Of a DNA stretch of 15,367 nt, positions 1 to 6,502 are shown piece by piece. Under the pieces are notes generated by a model. It was not told the DNA's origin, ran no database searches, and saw only the letters and a list, made by a program, of their open reading frames with translations. The DNA is taken from the NCBI GenBank assembly GCA_023145955.1, contig JAGLDA010000057.1:1-15367 (forward strand). The letters are read 5' to 3'. The position numbers were made by a program, and so were the translations under genes. Source of the DNA: Bacteroidales bacterium (GTDB lineage: Bacteria; Bacteroidota; Bacteroidia; Bacteroidales; UBA1556). The stretch's first letter is position 1, and each line of letters opens with the position of its first letter.

Positions 1-180
1 CAAAGGGCTGATATTATTATAAATAAAGATAACTGTTGATCATAGAACCCTGAAGGGGTGGCGTTATCAATATGTAAAATTTTTATCACTCTAAATCCTG
101 TAGTGCCTGAAATATAAACAATTTATATGGGTAGGTTTGAATCAAATTTGGTATAATCCTTAGTTATAAAAAGCATAAAT
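1..180. other. Gene-free flank with a repeat-like GC-rich palindrome
   Basis: No credible reading frame is seen on either strand. The stretch is AT-rich except for a short GC-rich patch at about 45-64, where ACCC (47-50) can pair with GGGT (56-59) around a five-base loop. From memory, patches of this style (ACCCTGAAGGGGT next to AT-rich text) recur between genes in Bacteroidota genomes, so this may be a fragment of an interspersed repeat. That is an impression and not something the window alone can prove. Confidence 0.3.
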
Positions 181-192
181 CCATAAACAAAA

Positions 193-225
193 AAATGGCT
201 TTTGAGATTAACTCAAAAGCCATTT
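193..225 (-). terminator. Intrinsic terminator of the gcvH-vanZ-tonB transcript
   Basis: A perfect 14-bp inverted repeat (193-206 against 212-225) encloses a five-base loop. Read on the minus strand, the hairpin begins 22 bases past the tonB stop codon. It is followed at once by a run of seven T, then G and three more T. A long stem plus a U-tract is the textbook rho-independent terminator. The tract lies on the minus-strand side, so it ends the leftward operon. Confidence 0.9.
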
Positions 226-247
226 CAAATTAAATATATTTTATAAC

Positions 248-928
248 TTATCCTGCAAGGATAAATCTAACTGGCATATTAAACTGAGCACGAACTGCTC
301 TTCCACGCTGCTTACCAGGCTTCCATTTAGGCATACCTTTAATTGCATTAATTGCAGCTTCGTCACAACCGCCTCCAATACCACGAAGAACTTTTACGTT
401 GCTTATTGAACCGTTTTTTTCAACAACAAAAGTAACATATACAGTTCCCTGAATACCACTCTCTTTTGCCATTTCTGGATATACTATTGCTTTTGATAAA
501 TACTTAAGTCTTGCAGCATCGCCACCAGGGTAACCAGGCTGATCTTCAACAAAAACAAATATTTCTTCCTCTTGACCGTCAGTTTCGTCAACGTCTTCTA
601 TTACTTGCTCCTCGATAACGTCATCGTCATCAGTTTCAATATCAATATCTAAGTCATCTTCAACTTCTATATCATCCTCAACAATTTCAATAACCGTCGT
701 TTGTTGCGGTGGTGGTGGTGGTGGTGGTGGCTCAATACGTTCTGTAGAAAGCACAATATCCTCCTCATCATCAAGAGATACATTTCGCATAATCTCAGTA
801 GCTTGCTTATCATACGTTTTGAATTCAAAGGCAAACCATACTAAAGAAAGAGTAATTATCATACCCAATAAAGTATAAATAGTTTTATTCTTCTCTAAGC
901 TAGCTCGTTCCGTCTTTTTAACTTCCAT
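248..928 (-). CDS. tonB: TonB family energy transducer
   Basis: This inner-membrane-anchored protein transmits proton-motive force to TonB-dependent outer-membrane receptors. Of 226 residues, 17-36 form one N-terminal transmembrane anchor. Eight consecutive prolines (67-74) open the periplasmic linker. The linker then turns strongly acidic: 25 of residues 81-124 are Asp or Glu and none is Lys or Arg. The C-terminal TonB domain covers about 136-224, with a YP motif at 150-151, the GCDEAA segment at 187-192 and a closing MPVRF strand, as in Bacteroidota TonB proteins. The ATG at 928 leaves a short basic N-terminus before the anchor, as expected. It lies 78 bases after vanZ, and I see no clear promoter of its own, so co-transcription with gcvH-vanZ is likely. 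Which receptor or substrate it serves cannot be read from the window. The symbol is a family name; the genome probably has several paralogues. Confidence 0.92.
   Translation of the reverse strand: MEVKKTERASLEKNKTIYTLLGMIITLSLVWFAFEFKTYDKQATEIMRNVSLDDEEDIVLSTERIEPPPPPPPPQQTTVIEIVEDDIEVEDDLDIDIETDDDDVIEEQVIEDVDETDGQEEEIFVFVEDQPGYPGGDAARLKYLSKAIVYPEMAKESGIQGTVYVTFVVEKNGSISNVKVLRGIGGGCDEAAINAIKGMPKWKPGKQRGRAVRAQFNMPVRFILAG
708..730 (-). repeat. CCA trinucleotide tract encoding polyproline
   Basis: Seven perfect GGT units plus GG on the plus strand read as seven CCA proline codons followed by one CCG in tonB. Changes in unit number would lengthen or shorten the polyproline run without breaking the frame. 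Confidence 0.85.
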
Positions 929-1006
929 AATATCAGTGTTTTATGCTTAATTAGGCTTCAGTTCCTAAAGAGCGCTAAGTTAATAATAATTTTATCATCT
1001 ACAATT

Positions 1007-1450
1007 TTATTTTTTACTTGCATTTTTAAAGATAATACTAAACGCTATAACTCCAAAAATAACACCTATTATATCTGCAATAGCATCAGGAATATTTGCA
1101 TTTCTTCCTATAAAAATATAGTACTGTAGAACCTCCGTCAAACTTGCATAAACTATGCCAGAAAAAATTACAATTAATACTGCTCTTTTTTTAGGTGTAT
1201 TTATTAGGGCCAAATATGACTGCCAAAACCACGCAAAAGGAAAAAACATTGCAATATGAATTAACTTATCTGGTTGAAAAACATCCATCCACTTGGAAAC
1301 CTTTGGAAAGCTATTTCCGGGTAGGCCTGTTAGTAGTAGAATAATAACCATCCACAATAAAGCTGCTAATAAAGCTTGGTTTGCCTTCTTAAAAAAAGGC
1401 AATTCTATATCATTAGAATTACCTCTTTTAATAATCTTATTAAGCTCCAA
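1007..1450 (-). CDS. VanZ family membrane protein
   Basis: This is a small integral membrane protein of 147 residues with four predicted helices at about 25-43, 64-80, 89-105 and 122-142. Conserved VanZ features are visible: DKxxH (Asp61, Lys62, His65) before the second helix, a TEVLQ segment (105-109), and an R-x5-D-x3-D pattern (Arg116, Asp122, Asp126) before the last helix. The family is named for VanZ of teicoplanin-resistance clusters, but most members, including Bacteroidota ones next to gcvH, have no proven function, and nothing here implies resistance. The start is TTG at 1450, 11 bases inside the end of gcvH. An AAGGAG lies four bases upstream of that TTG, which supports it and suggests translational coupling to gcvH. 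An in-frame TTG at residue 17 is a less likely alternative. Confidence 0.85.
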   Translation of the reverse strand: MELNKIIKRGNSNDIELPFFKKANQALLAALLWMVIILLLTGLPGNSFPKVSKWMDVFQPDKLIHIAMFFPFAWFWQSYLALINTPKKRAVLIVIFSGIVYASLTEVLQYYIFIGRNANIPDAIADIIGVIFGVIAFSIIFKNASKK

Positions 1451-1820
1451 TTAACTCCTTATAAGCAGCAGCGTCAAGTAAATCATCTAATTGTGATGGA
1501 TCGCTAATTTTAGCCTTAATTAACCAACCTTTATCATAAGGGTCTTCATTAACAAGTTCCGGAGCATCTTCTAATTCCTCATTAACTTCAAAAATATCTC
1601 CTGAAATTGGAATAAATAATTCCGATACAGTTTTTACTGCTTCAATGCTGCCAAAAGCCTCACCAATAGCTAAAAATTCGTCTACAACTTCTATTTCAAC
1701 AAAAACAATATCACCAAGCTCACCAGTAGCAAAACTAGTAATACCCACTGATACGTTATCACCTTCTACTCTAACCCACTCGTGGTCTTTTGTGTACAAT
1801 AATTCTTCTGGAATATTCAT
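1440..1820 (-). CDS. gcvH: Glycine cleavage system H protein
   Basis: This is the lipoyl carrier of the glycine cleavage complex. It shuttles the aminomethyl group between the P, T and L proteins during oxidation of glycine to CO2, ammonia and methylene-tetrahydrofolate in the cytoplasm. The 126-residue length is normal. The N-terminal KDHEWV motif (11-16) and the GSIEAVKTVSEL lipoylation segment are intact, with Lys63 as the expected lipoyl acceptor. The NEDPYDKGWL stretch (91-100) is also typical. The ATG at 1820 gives the standard N-terminus. A -7-type element (1858-1865) lies 37 bases upstream. The P, T and L genes are not in this window. Its 3' end overlaps vanZ by 11 bases, making it the first gene of a gcvH-vanZ-tonB unit. 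Confidence 0.96.
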   Translation of the reverse strand: MNIPEELLYTKDHEWVRVEGDNVSVGITSFATGELGDIVFVEIEVVDEFLAIGEAFGSIEAVKTVSELFIPISGDIFEVNEELEDAPELVNEDPYDKGWLIKAKISDPSQLDDLLDAAAYKELIGA

Positions 1821-1857
1821 AATTTATAGTATATAATTAATTTTAAATTTTGCTCGA

Positions 1858-1865
1858 CAAAGTTA
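1858..1865 (-). promoter_or_regulatory. Bacteroidota -7 promoter element before gcvH
   Basis: Minus-strand TAACTTTG matches the Bacteroidota -7 consensus TAnnTTTG exactly and lies 37 bases ahead of the gcvH ATG, between the ispH stop and gcvH. No convincing TTTG -33 element is seen at the usual distance, so this rests on the -7 match and position. Confidence 0.5.
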
Positions 1866-1912
1866 TTAGTTTTATCAATATAAACATAATAAATAATATG
1901 GTTTTTAATTTA

Positions 1913-2776
1913 TTAAACTTGTATTTTCTCAATAAATATTTTTGTTTCATCCATTAACCAACGCGGAGTTGATGTGGCGCCACAAATTCCAATGCTATCA
2001 CCTTTCTTAAACCACTTTTTTTCAAGCTCATCTGGCGAGCTAACAAAATGGGTTCTATTATTAGTTTCCTTACAAATACTGTGTAAATATTTACCATTTG
2101 AGCTCTTTTTGCCACTAACAAAAATAATAATATCATGCAATGTAGAAAATTCCCTTAATTGAGGTGCCCGATGCGATACTTGACGGCAAATGGTATCATT
2201 TATATTAAATGCTGTATCAGAATCTTTATTATTCTCTATATTTTTCACCAAAGAATTAAACCCCTCTATACTTTTAGTAGTTTGAGAATATAATTCTATT
2301 GGTTTAGATAAATCTATTTTACTCAAATCATTTTCATCGGAAATAACAATTGCTTTCTCCGCAGTTTGCCCAGCCAACCCAACAACCTCAGCATGCCCTT
2401 GTTTACCGTATATTACTACCTGACCTCCTACCTTATTAATCTCCTGATGTCCTTTTCTAATATTATTTTGTAGGCGAAGTACTACAGGGCAACTAGCATC
2501 TAGTAGATTTATTTTGTTGTCCAATGCTGTGCGATATGTTTGTGGTGGTTCACCATGAGCTCTTATAAGAACATCTACATTATTAAGTTTCTGAAACTGC
2601 TCATGATCAATAATAACCAGCCCAAGCTTACTTAATCTATTAACTTCCATATTATTATGAACTATATCACCCAGGCAATACAATTTATCATGATTTTTAA
2701 GGTAGTCTTCAGCTGCCTGAATTGCATTCACAACACCAAAACAAAATCCAGAATTTACATCTATCTTTACTTGCAT
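1913..2776 (-). CDS. ispH: 4-hydroxy-3-methylbut-2-enyl diphosphate reductase
   Basis: This is the last enzyme of the MEP pathway. It uses an iron-sulfur cluster to reduce HMBPP to isopentenyl and dimethylallyl diphosphate, the precursors of quinones and undecaprenyl phosphate. All three cluster cysteines are present at 12 (GFCFGV), 96 (ASCPVV) and 197 (CRQVSHR), the same numbers as in E. coli IspH. Substrate-binding positions also match: His40 (IVHN), His74 (AHGEPP), the GHAE segment (127-130) with the catalytic-type Glu130, Thr167, Ser225-Ser226-Asn227, and the C-terminal GATSTP motif (266-271). The 287 residues are somewhat shorter than the E. coli protein. The ATG at 2776 gives the usual start a few residues before GFCFGV. 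It is followed by gcvH after 92 bases and is divergent from the Wzz-like gene. Confidence 0.97.
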   Translation of the reverse strand: MQVKIDVNSGFCFGVVNAIQAAEDYLKNHDKLYCLGDIVHNNMEVNRLSKLGLVIIDHEQFQKLNNVDVLIRAHGEPPQTYRTALDNKINLLDASCPVVLRLQNNIRKGHQEINKVGGQVVIYGKQGHAEVVGLAGQTAEKAIVISDENDLSKIDLSKPIELYSQTTKSIEGFNSLVKNIENNKDSDTAFNINDTICRQVSHRAPQLREFSTLHDIIIFVSGKKSSNGKYLHSICKETNNRTHFVSSPDELEKKWFKKGDSIGICGATSTPRWLMDETKIFIEKIQV

Positions 2777-2797
2777 ATTTATACAGTTTTATAAGTG

Positions 2798-2805
2798 CAA
2801 ATATA
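2798..2805 (-). promoter_or_regulatory. Bacteroidota -7 promoter element before ispH
   Basis: Minus-strand TATATTTG is an exact TAnnTTTG match 21 bases upstream of the ispH ATG. A TTAG (plus 2825-2828) 19 bases further upstream could be a weak -33 element. It is back to back with the element driving the Wzz-like gene. Confidence 0.5.
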
Positions 2806-2866
2806 AAATGAAATTAAACATCTACTAATAAAAGAAATACATATTAAACATAAGCAACAAAAAGTT

Positions 2867-2874
2867 TACTTTTG
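2867..2874 (+). promoter_or_regulatory. Bacteroidota -7 promoter element before the Wzz-like gene
   Basis: TACTTTTG matches TAnnTTTG exactly and ends 23 bases before the ATG at 2898. No good TTTG is present at the -33 distance. With the minus-strand element at 2798-2805 it makes a compact divergent promoter region of about 120 bases. Confidence 0.5.
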
Positions 2875-2897
2875 CGTTCAATTGAAAACAAATAGTT

Positions 2898-3926
2898 ATG
2901 GCAGAAAATTCTACACAAAACAACTCTTTTAGCGCAATAAGCCTTCTTTTATTTTTCTGGAGTAAGCGTAAAATACTAATCATTGCAAGCATAATAGCTA
3001 CAATAGGTTCAGTTATTTTTTCGCACCCATATTTTATTCCGCCAAAATATGAATCCTCTGTTGTTCTTTTTCCTTCTTCCACTAACTCTATTTCTAAGGC
3101 TTTATTGGGCGATAATCAAGGTTATAAGCAGGATTTATTGCAATTTGGAGAAGAAGAAAATGCCGAGCAGCTATTACAAATTTTAGGTTCTAGCAAAATT
3201 CGTGATAGAATTATAGAAAAATACAATTTAATGCGCCATTATGATATAGATATAGAAGGTAATTATAAACGCACCTTACTACAAAAAGAATATAGTAGTA
3301 ATATTAGTTACCGCCGTACTGAGAATATGGCTGTGGAAATAACCGTTCTTGATATCGACCCTGATACGGCATCACTAATTGCAAATGATATATCAGCACT
3401 ACTAGATTCAGTAAAAATAGGAATGCAGAAAAACAGAGCCATGCGAGGTTTTGAAATTGTAAAAAGAGAATACGAAAGCTTAAGCAACGATATTCAAGTA
3501 AAAGAGGACTCTATGACTCGCCTTCGTGAGAAAGGAATTCATGATTATGAAACTCAGGCAGAGATGCTTAACAGGCAGCTAGCCATTGAGATTGCTAAAA
3601 ACCCTAAAAGCAATGCTGTAAAATCATTAAATGAAAAAATGGATACTCTTGCTAAATATGGTGGCCCTTATGTTAGTTTGAGAGATGCTCTTGAACATGA
3701 TAAAAAAATATTGTCGGAGGTACGTGAGAAATACGATAATGCAAAAATTGATGCTCATGAAGAACTGCCTCAGACCTTTATTGTAGACAGAGCTTTCCCT
3801 GCTGAGAAAAAAACATACCCTATTAGATGGGTAATTGTAGCAGTATCTTTATTATCAACTCTTTTATTAACTGCATTTTTGCTCGTTGTTATTGATGGTA
3901 TATCCAAAGAAACGGCAAAAAAGTAA
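2898..3926 (+). CDS. Wzz-like polysaccharide chain-length regulator
   Basis: This is an inner-membrane protein of the Wzz/polysaccharide co-polymerase type, which sets the length of surface polysaccharide chains made by a Wzy-type polymerase. The 342 residues show the family layout. A short cytoplasmic N-terminus precedes TM1 (about 25-43). A large periplasmic region follows, beginning with the PPKYESSVVLFPSS segment (48-61) typical of the Wzz domain. It contains heptad-rich helices at about 170-210 and 265-290. A Pro-containing stretch (TYPIRW, 306-311) leads into TM2 (about 311-332) and a short Lys-rich tail. There is no C-terminal Walker A or tyrosine cluster, so it is not a full Wzc-type tyrosine autokinase. 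The gene directly precedes an O-antigen ligase/polymerase-like gene with a 14-base gap, which supports the role. A general LPS-biosynthesis or export role is the alternative. Confidence 0.82.
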   Translation: MAENSTQNNSFSAISLLLFFWSKRKILIIASIIATIGSVIFSHPYFIPPKYESSVVLFPSSTNSISKALLGDNQGYKQDLLQFGEEENAEQLLQILGSSKIRDRIIEKYNLMRHYDIDIEGNYKRTLLQKEYSSNISYRRTENMAVEITVLDIDPDTASLIANDISALLDSVKIGMQKNRAMRGFEIVKREYESLSNDIQVKEDSMTRLREKGIHDYETQAEMLNRQLAIEIAKNPKSNAVKSLNEKMDTLAKYGGPYVSLRDALEHDKKILSEVREKYDNAKIDAHEELPQTFIVDRAFPAEKKTYPIRWVIVAVSLLSTLLLTAFLLVVIDGISKETAKK

Positions 3927-3940
3927 AGCTTACTATTTCG

Positions 3941-5383
3941 TTGGACAAAAAAGCTAAAATATTACTTACTTCTGGTATTAGTTTATTATATATTCTAATA
4001 AATACTGTATTGATTGCCAATGAATTCTATTGGTTTGCAGCTGTGCCTGTCCTAATTATTTTTGCTTTCACTTTCTTTTACCGATTAGACCTTATTTATA
4101 TATTAGTTGCACTGCTAACGCCATTATCCATTGATATTACCAATTTTGGTGCAAGTGTTGGATTAGCTATGCCTACAGAACCAATATTAGCAGCATTATT
4201 AGTCATATTTGTTTTCAAACTTTTTTATGATAGAAGTTACGACAAAGAAGTATTTACCCACCCCATTAGTTACAGCATATATTTCTACTTAATATGGATG
4301 TTTATTACTGTTGTTACAAGTTATGATATAGCAGTATCTCTAAAATGGTTTGTAGCAAAATTATGGCTTATAATACCTATGTATTTCTTTGGGATAACTG
4401 TATTTAAAAATATAAAAAATATTCCTCTTTTCGTTTGGGCATATACCATAGGATTTATCCCGGTGATTATGTTCACGTTATATGTACATGCGGCAAATGG
4501 GTTTTCTGATCATGCTGCTCACTGGGCAATGTCGCCATTTTTCAATGACCATACATCCTATGGAGCAATGTTGGCAATGGCCATACCTATAATATTTGGC
4601 TTAGCAATATCATCCGATAAAAGGTCCCAAAACACAAGATTATTTACCTTTATAGCATTATTTATTCTACTAATTGCTATATACTTTTCCATTAGTAGAG
4701 CTGCTTGGTTAAGTATTATTGCTGCCCTTGGCGTATATGTGATGATGAAATTTAGAATTAAGCTATCATTAGTTTTAACTATTGCAATTATAGGATTTGC
4801 AATTATCTTTAGCTTCAGAGAACAGATTATTATGAAGATGGAGAAAAACAAACAAGACTCTTCTGATAATTTTATGGAGCATGTGCAAAGTGCTTCCAAT
4901 ATTGCTACCGATGCCTCAAATCTTGAAAGAATAAATAGGTGGAATTCTGCAATTAAACTATTTATGGATAGACCTCTTGTTGGATGGGGACCTGGTACAT
5001 ACCAATTTGTATATGCTCCATACCAAAGCGTATCCGACAAAACCATAATAAGTACTAATGTTGGAAATAAAGGCACAGCACATAGCGAATACCTTTTGAT
5101 ACTCTCCGAAGAAGGAGTACTTGGCTTAGTTAGTTTCTTGGTGATTCTAATTTTAGTAGCTACTACATCTGTACGTATATATAAAACAGCACAAAATAAA
5201 CTAGCAAAAAAATATGCACTTTTATTATTTTTGGGGCTAATTACTTATATTACTCATGCTTTCTTGAACAATTTTCTTGATACTGATAAAGCAGCAGTGC
5301 CTTTTTGGGGATTTATAGCGGCTATTGTGGCTATAGATTTATATCATAAAAATAATTCTGTTGAAAAAAGTAATGAAATATAG
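3941..5383 (+). CDS. O-antigen ligase/polymerase family membrane protein
   Basis: This is a polytopic inner-membrane protein of 480 residues with about ten to twelve hydrophobic helices. It is a candidate Wzy-type polymerase or WaaL-type ligase acting on undecaprenyl-linked glycans on the periplasmic face. The Wzy_C-type region is recognisable: helices around 235-295, then a periplasmic loop with RPLVGWGPGTYQ (GWGPG at 348-352), then AHSEYLLILSEEG with His381 and Glu383, the segment conserved in this family, then three closing helices. Sequence alone does not separate ligase from polymerase. The start is TTG at 3941. No ATG occurs before residue 76, and an upstream start is needed for the first helices (from about residue 7). 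It lies 14 bases after the Wzz-like gene, so the two probably share one transcript and one glycan. No glycosyltransferase is adjacent. Confidence 0.85.
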   Translation: MDKKAKILLTSGISLLYILINTVLIANEFYWFAAVPVLIIFAFTFFYRLDLIYILVALLTPLSIDITNFGASVGLAMPTEPILAALLVIFVFKLFYDRSYDKEVFTHPISYSIYFYLIWMFITVVTSYDIAVSLKWFVAKLWLIIPMYFFGITVFKNIKNIPLFVWAYTIGFIPVIMFTLYVHAANGFSDHAAHWAMSPFFNDHTSYGAMLAMAIPIIFGLAISSDKRSQNTRLFTFIALFILLIAIYFSISRAAWLSIIAALGVYVMMKFRIKLSLVLTIAIIGFAIIFSFREQIIMKMEKNKQDSSDNFMEHVQSASNIATDASNLERINRWNSAIKLFMDRPLVGWGPGTYQFVYAPYQSVSDKTIISTNVGNKGTAHSEYLLILSEEGVLGLVSFLVILILVATTSVRIYKTAQNKLAKKYALLLFLGLITYITHAFLNNFLDTDKAAVPFWGFIAAIVAIDLYHKNNSVEKSNEI

Positions 5384-5449
5384 CTGAAGAGATTTGAAAT
5401 GCCTTAATTAATAAATTAGCATATATTCCTTTTTGACATATATATAGCA

Positions 5450-6430
5450 ATGGATAATTATTTACAAAAAGAATTTGGTTTTACTCCTATTGAGATTAAG
5501 AAACTCGATGGCTACGAAAATGTAAATTATCTTGTTAAAACCAATGGTAATAATTACATTTTAAAGACATATAAATATAATATTGATTTATTAGATATCG
5601 TAAAGTCTGAAAATAAGGTACTTCTTTTTTTAAATAAATTTGATGCGCAAAAATATCCAAAACCAATTTCCTTTACCGATGGGTCATTAATTAAAGTTCG
5701 CAATACAAATAATGGAAAGCAAATTATAAGAATGCTGACTTATATTGATGGCGAATCTTTCTGCAAAGTTGAATCTACTAAAGAGTTATTTCAGTCGTTA
5801 GGAATTTTTCTTGCCGAAATAGATATAGCGCTCCAACAGTTTGATAGCAACATTATATTGGTAAGACAATGGGAATGGGATATTCAATATTTAGAATTGA
5901 ATAAAAAATTCATAGATGACATTCCTAATACCAAAGATAGAAATACGGTAAATCACTTTTTTAAGCAATTTGAAGAAAACGTAAAACCTCGATTACCAGA
6001 ATTGAGGAAACAGGTAATACACAACGATGCCAATGAGTGGAATACTCTAGTAAAAAACGGGCGAGTTTCTGGAATTATAGATTTTGGAGATCTAGCTAAT
6101 TCGTTACTAATAAATGAGCTTGCTGTGGCTATTGCTTATGCTTGTTTTGATAAAGAAAACCCTCTGAAATGGGCTTCCATTATTTTGAAATCGTATAATA
6201 ATAAGTTGGCAATAAAAGAAAATGAAATAAAGGTATTATACTATTTAATTGCAGCAAGGTTGTCGGTAAGTGTATGTAATTCTGCTCATTCAAGAAAAAT
6301 AAATCCAAATAATAAATATGCATTTGCAAGTGAAAAATCAGCTTGGGAAATGCTATATCGTTGGAAAGAAATTAACCCAATATTTGCTGAAAATAAATTT
6401 AGAATAGCAGTAGGCTTAACAGTAGATTAA
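5450..6430 (+). CDS. APH-fold phosphotransferase, hydroxylysine-kinase-like
   Basis: This is a cytoplasmic small-molecule kinase of the aminoglycoside-phosphotransferase/choline-kinase fold, 326 residues. An N-lobe carries a GYENVNYLV turn (21-29), ILKTY with Lys39 as the likely ATP-binding lysine, and Glu54 as its partner. The C-lobe has the catalytic loop HNDANEWN (His191, Asp193, Asn198) and the metal-binding DFGD (211-214). The segment after DFGD (NELAVAIAYAC, 222-232) and the Tyr/Asn-rich N-lobe turn resemble, from memory, hydroxylysine kinase (AGPHD1) and the kinase domain fused to class-III aminotransferases in many bacteria. Homoserine-type or antibiotic kinases fit less well, and no resistance role is implied. 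No aminotransferase is beside it. There are 66 bases between it and the preceding gene, and the downstream helix-hairpin-helix gene has its own promoter, so it may be transcribed alone. Substrate unknown. Confidence 0.8.
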   Translation: MDNYLQKEFGFTPIEIKKLDGYENVNYLVKTNGNNYILKTYKYNIDLLDIVKSENKVLLFLNKFDAQKYPKPISFTDGSLIKVRNTNNGKQIIRMLTYIDGESFCKVESTKELFQSLGIFLAEIDIALQQFDSNIILVRQWEWDIQYLELNKKFIDDIPNTKDRNTVNHFFKQFEENVKPRLPELRKQVIHNDANEWNTLVKNGRVSGIIDFGDLANSLLINELAVAIAYACFDKENPLKWASIILKSYNNKLAIKENEIKVLYYLIAARLSVSVCNSAHSRKINPNNKYAFASEKSAWEMLYRWKEINPIFAENKFRIAVGLTVD

Positions 6431-6482
6431 GCTGATAAATAAGCATGTGTTTTTGCCTATATGCAATTAATAAAAAAACACT

Positions 6483-6490
6483 TATCTTTG
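6483..6490 (+). promoter_or_regulatory. Bacteroidota -7 promoter element before the helix-hairpin-helix gene
   Basis: TATCTTTG matches TAnnTTTG exactly and is followed by TGG, as is the element at 12353-12360. A TTTG at 6452-6455 is 27 bases upstream, longer than the usual 17-23 spacing, so the -33 part is doubtful. Transcription would start near 6495. That leaves less than ten bases before the TTG at 6503 but a normal leader before the ATG at 6542. Confidence 0.5.
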
Positions 6491-6502
6491 TGGATATAAC
6501 TA

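Noticed and set aside
132..139. TAGGTTTG, an exact -7 promoter match on the plus strand
   Set aside because: It points toward the terminator and the 3' end of a minus-strand gene with no plus-strand gene after it; chance matches are expected in AT-rich DNA.
2825..3082. Minus-strand open frame of 85 codons across the divergent promoter region
   Set aside because: It overlaps the Wzz-like start and both -7 elements and has no family resemblance; a shadow frame is the simpler explanation.
4558..5076. Long minus-strand open frame of 172 codons opposite the O-antigen ligase gene
   Set aside because: It lies wholly within a well-supported membrane-protein gene, has no recognisable domain, and hydrophobic-codon genes commonly give open antisense frames.
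5450..6430. Antibiotic resistance kinase
   Set aside because: The fold and HxDxxxxN motif are shared by many metabolic kinases. The surrounding segments resemble the hydroxylysine-kinase-like branch, and there is no mobile element nearby.
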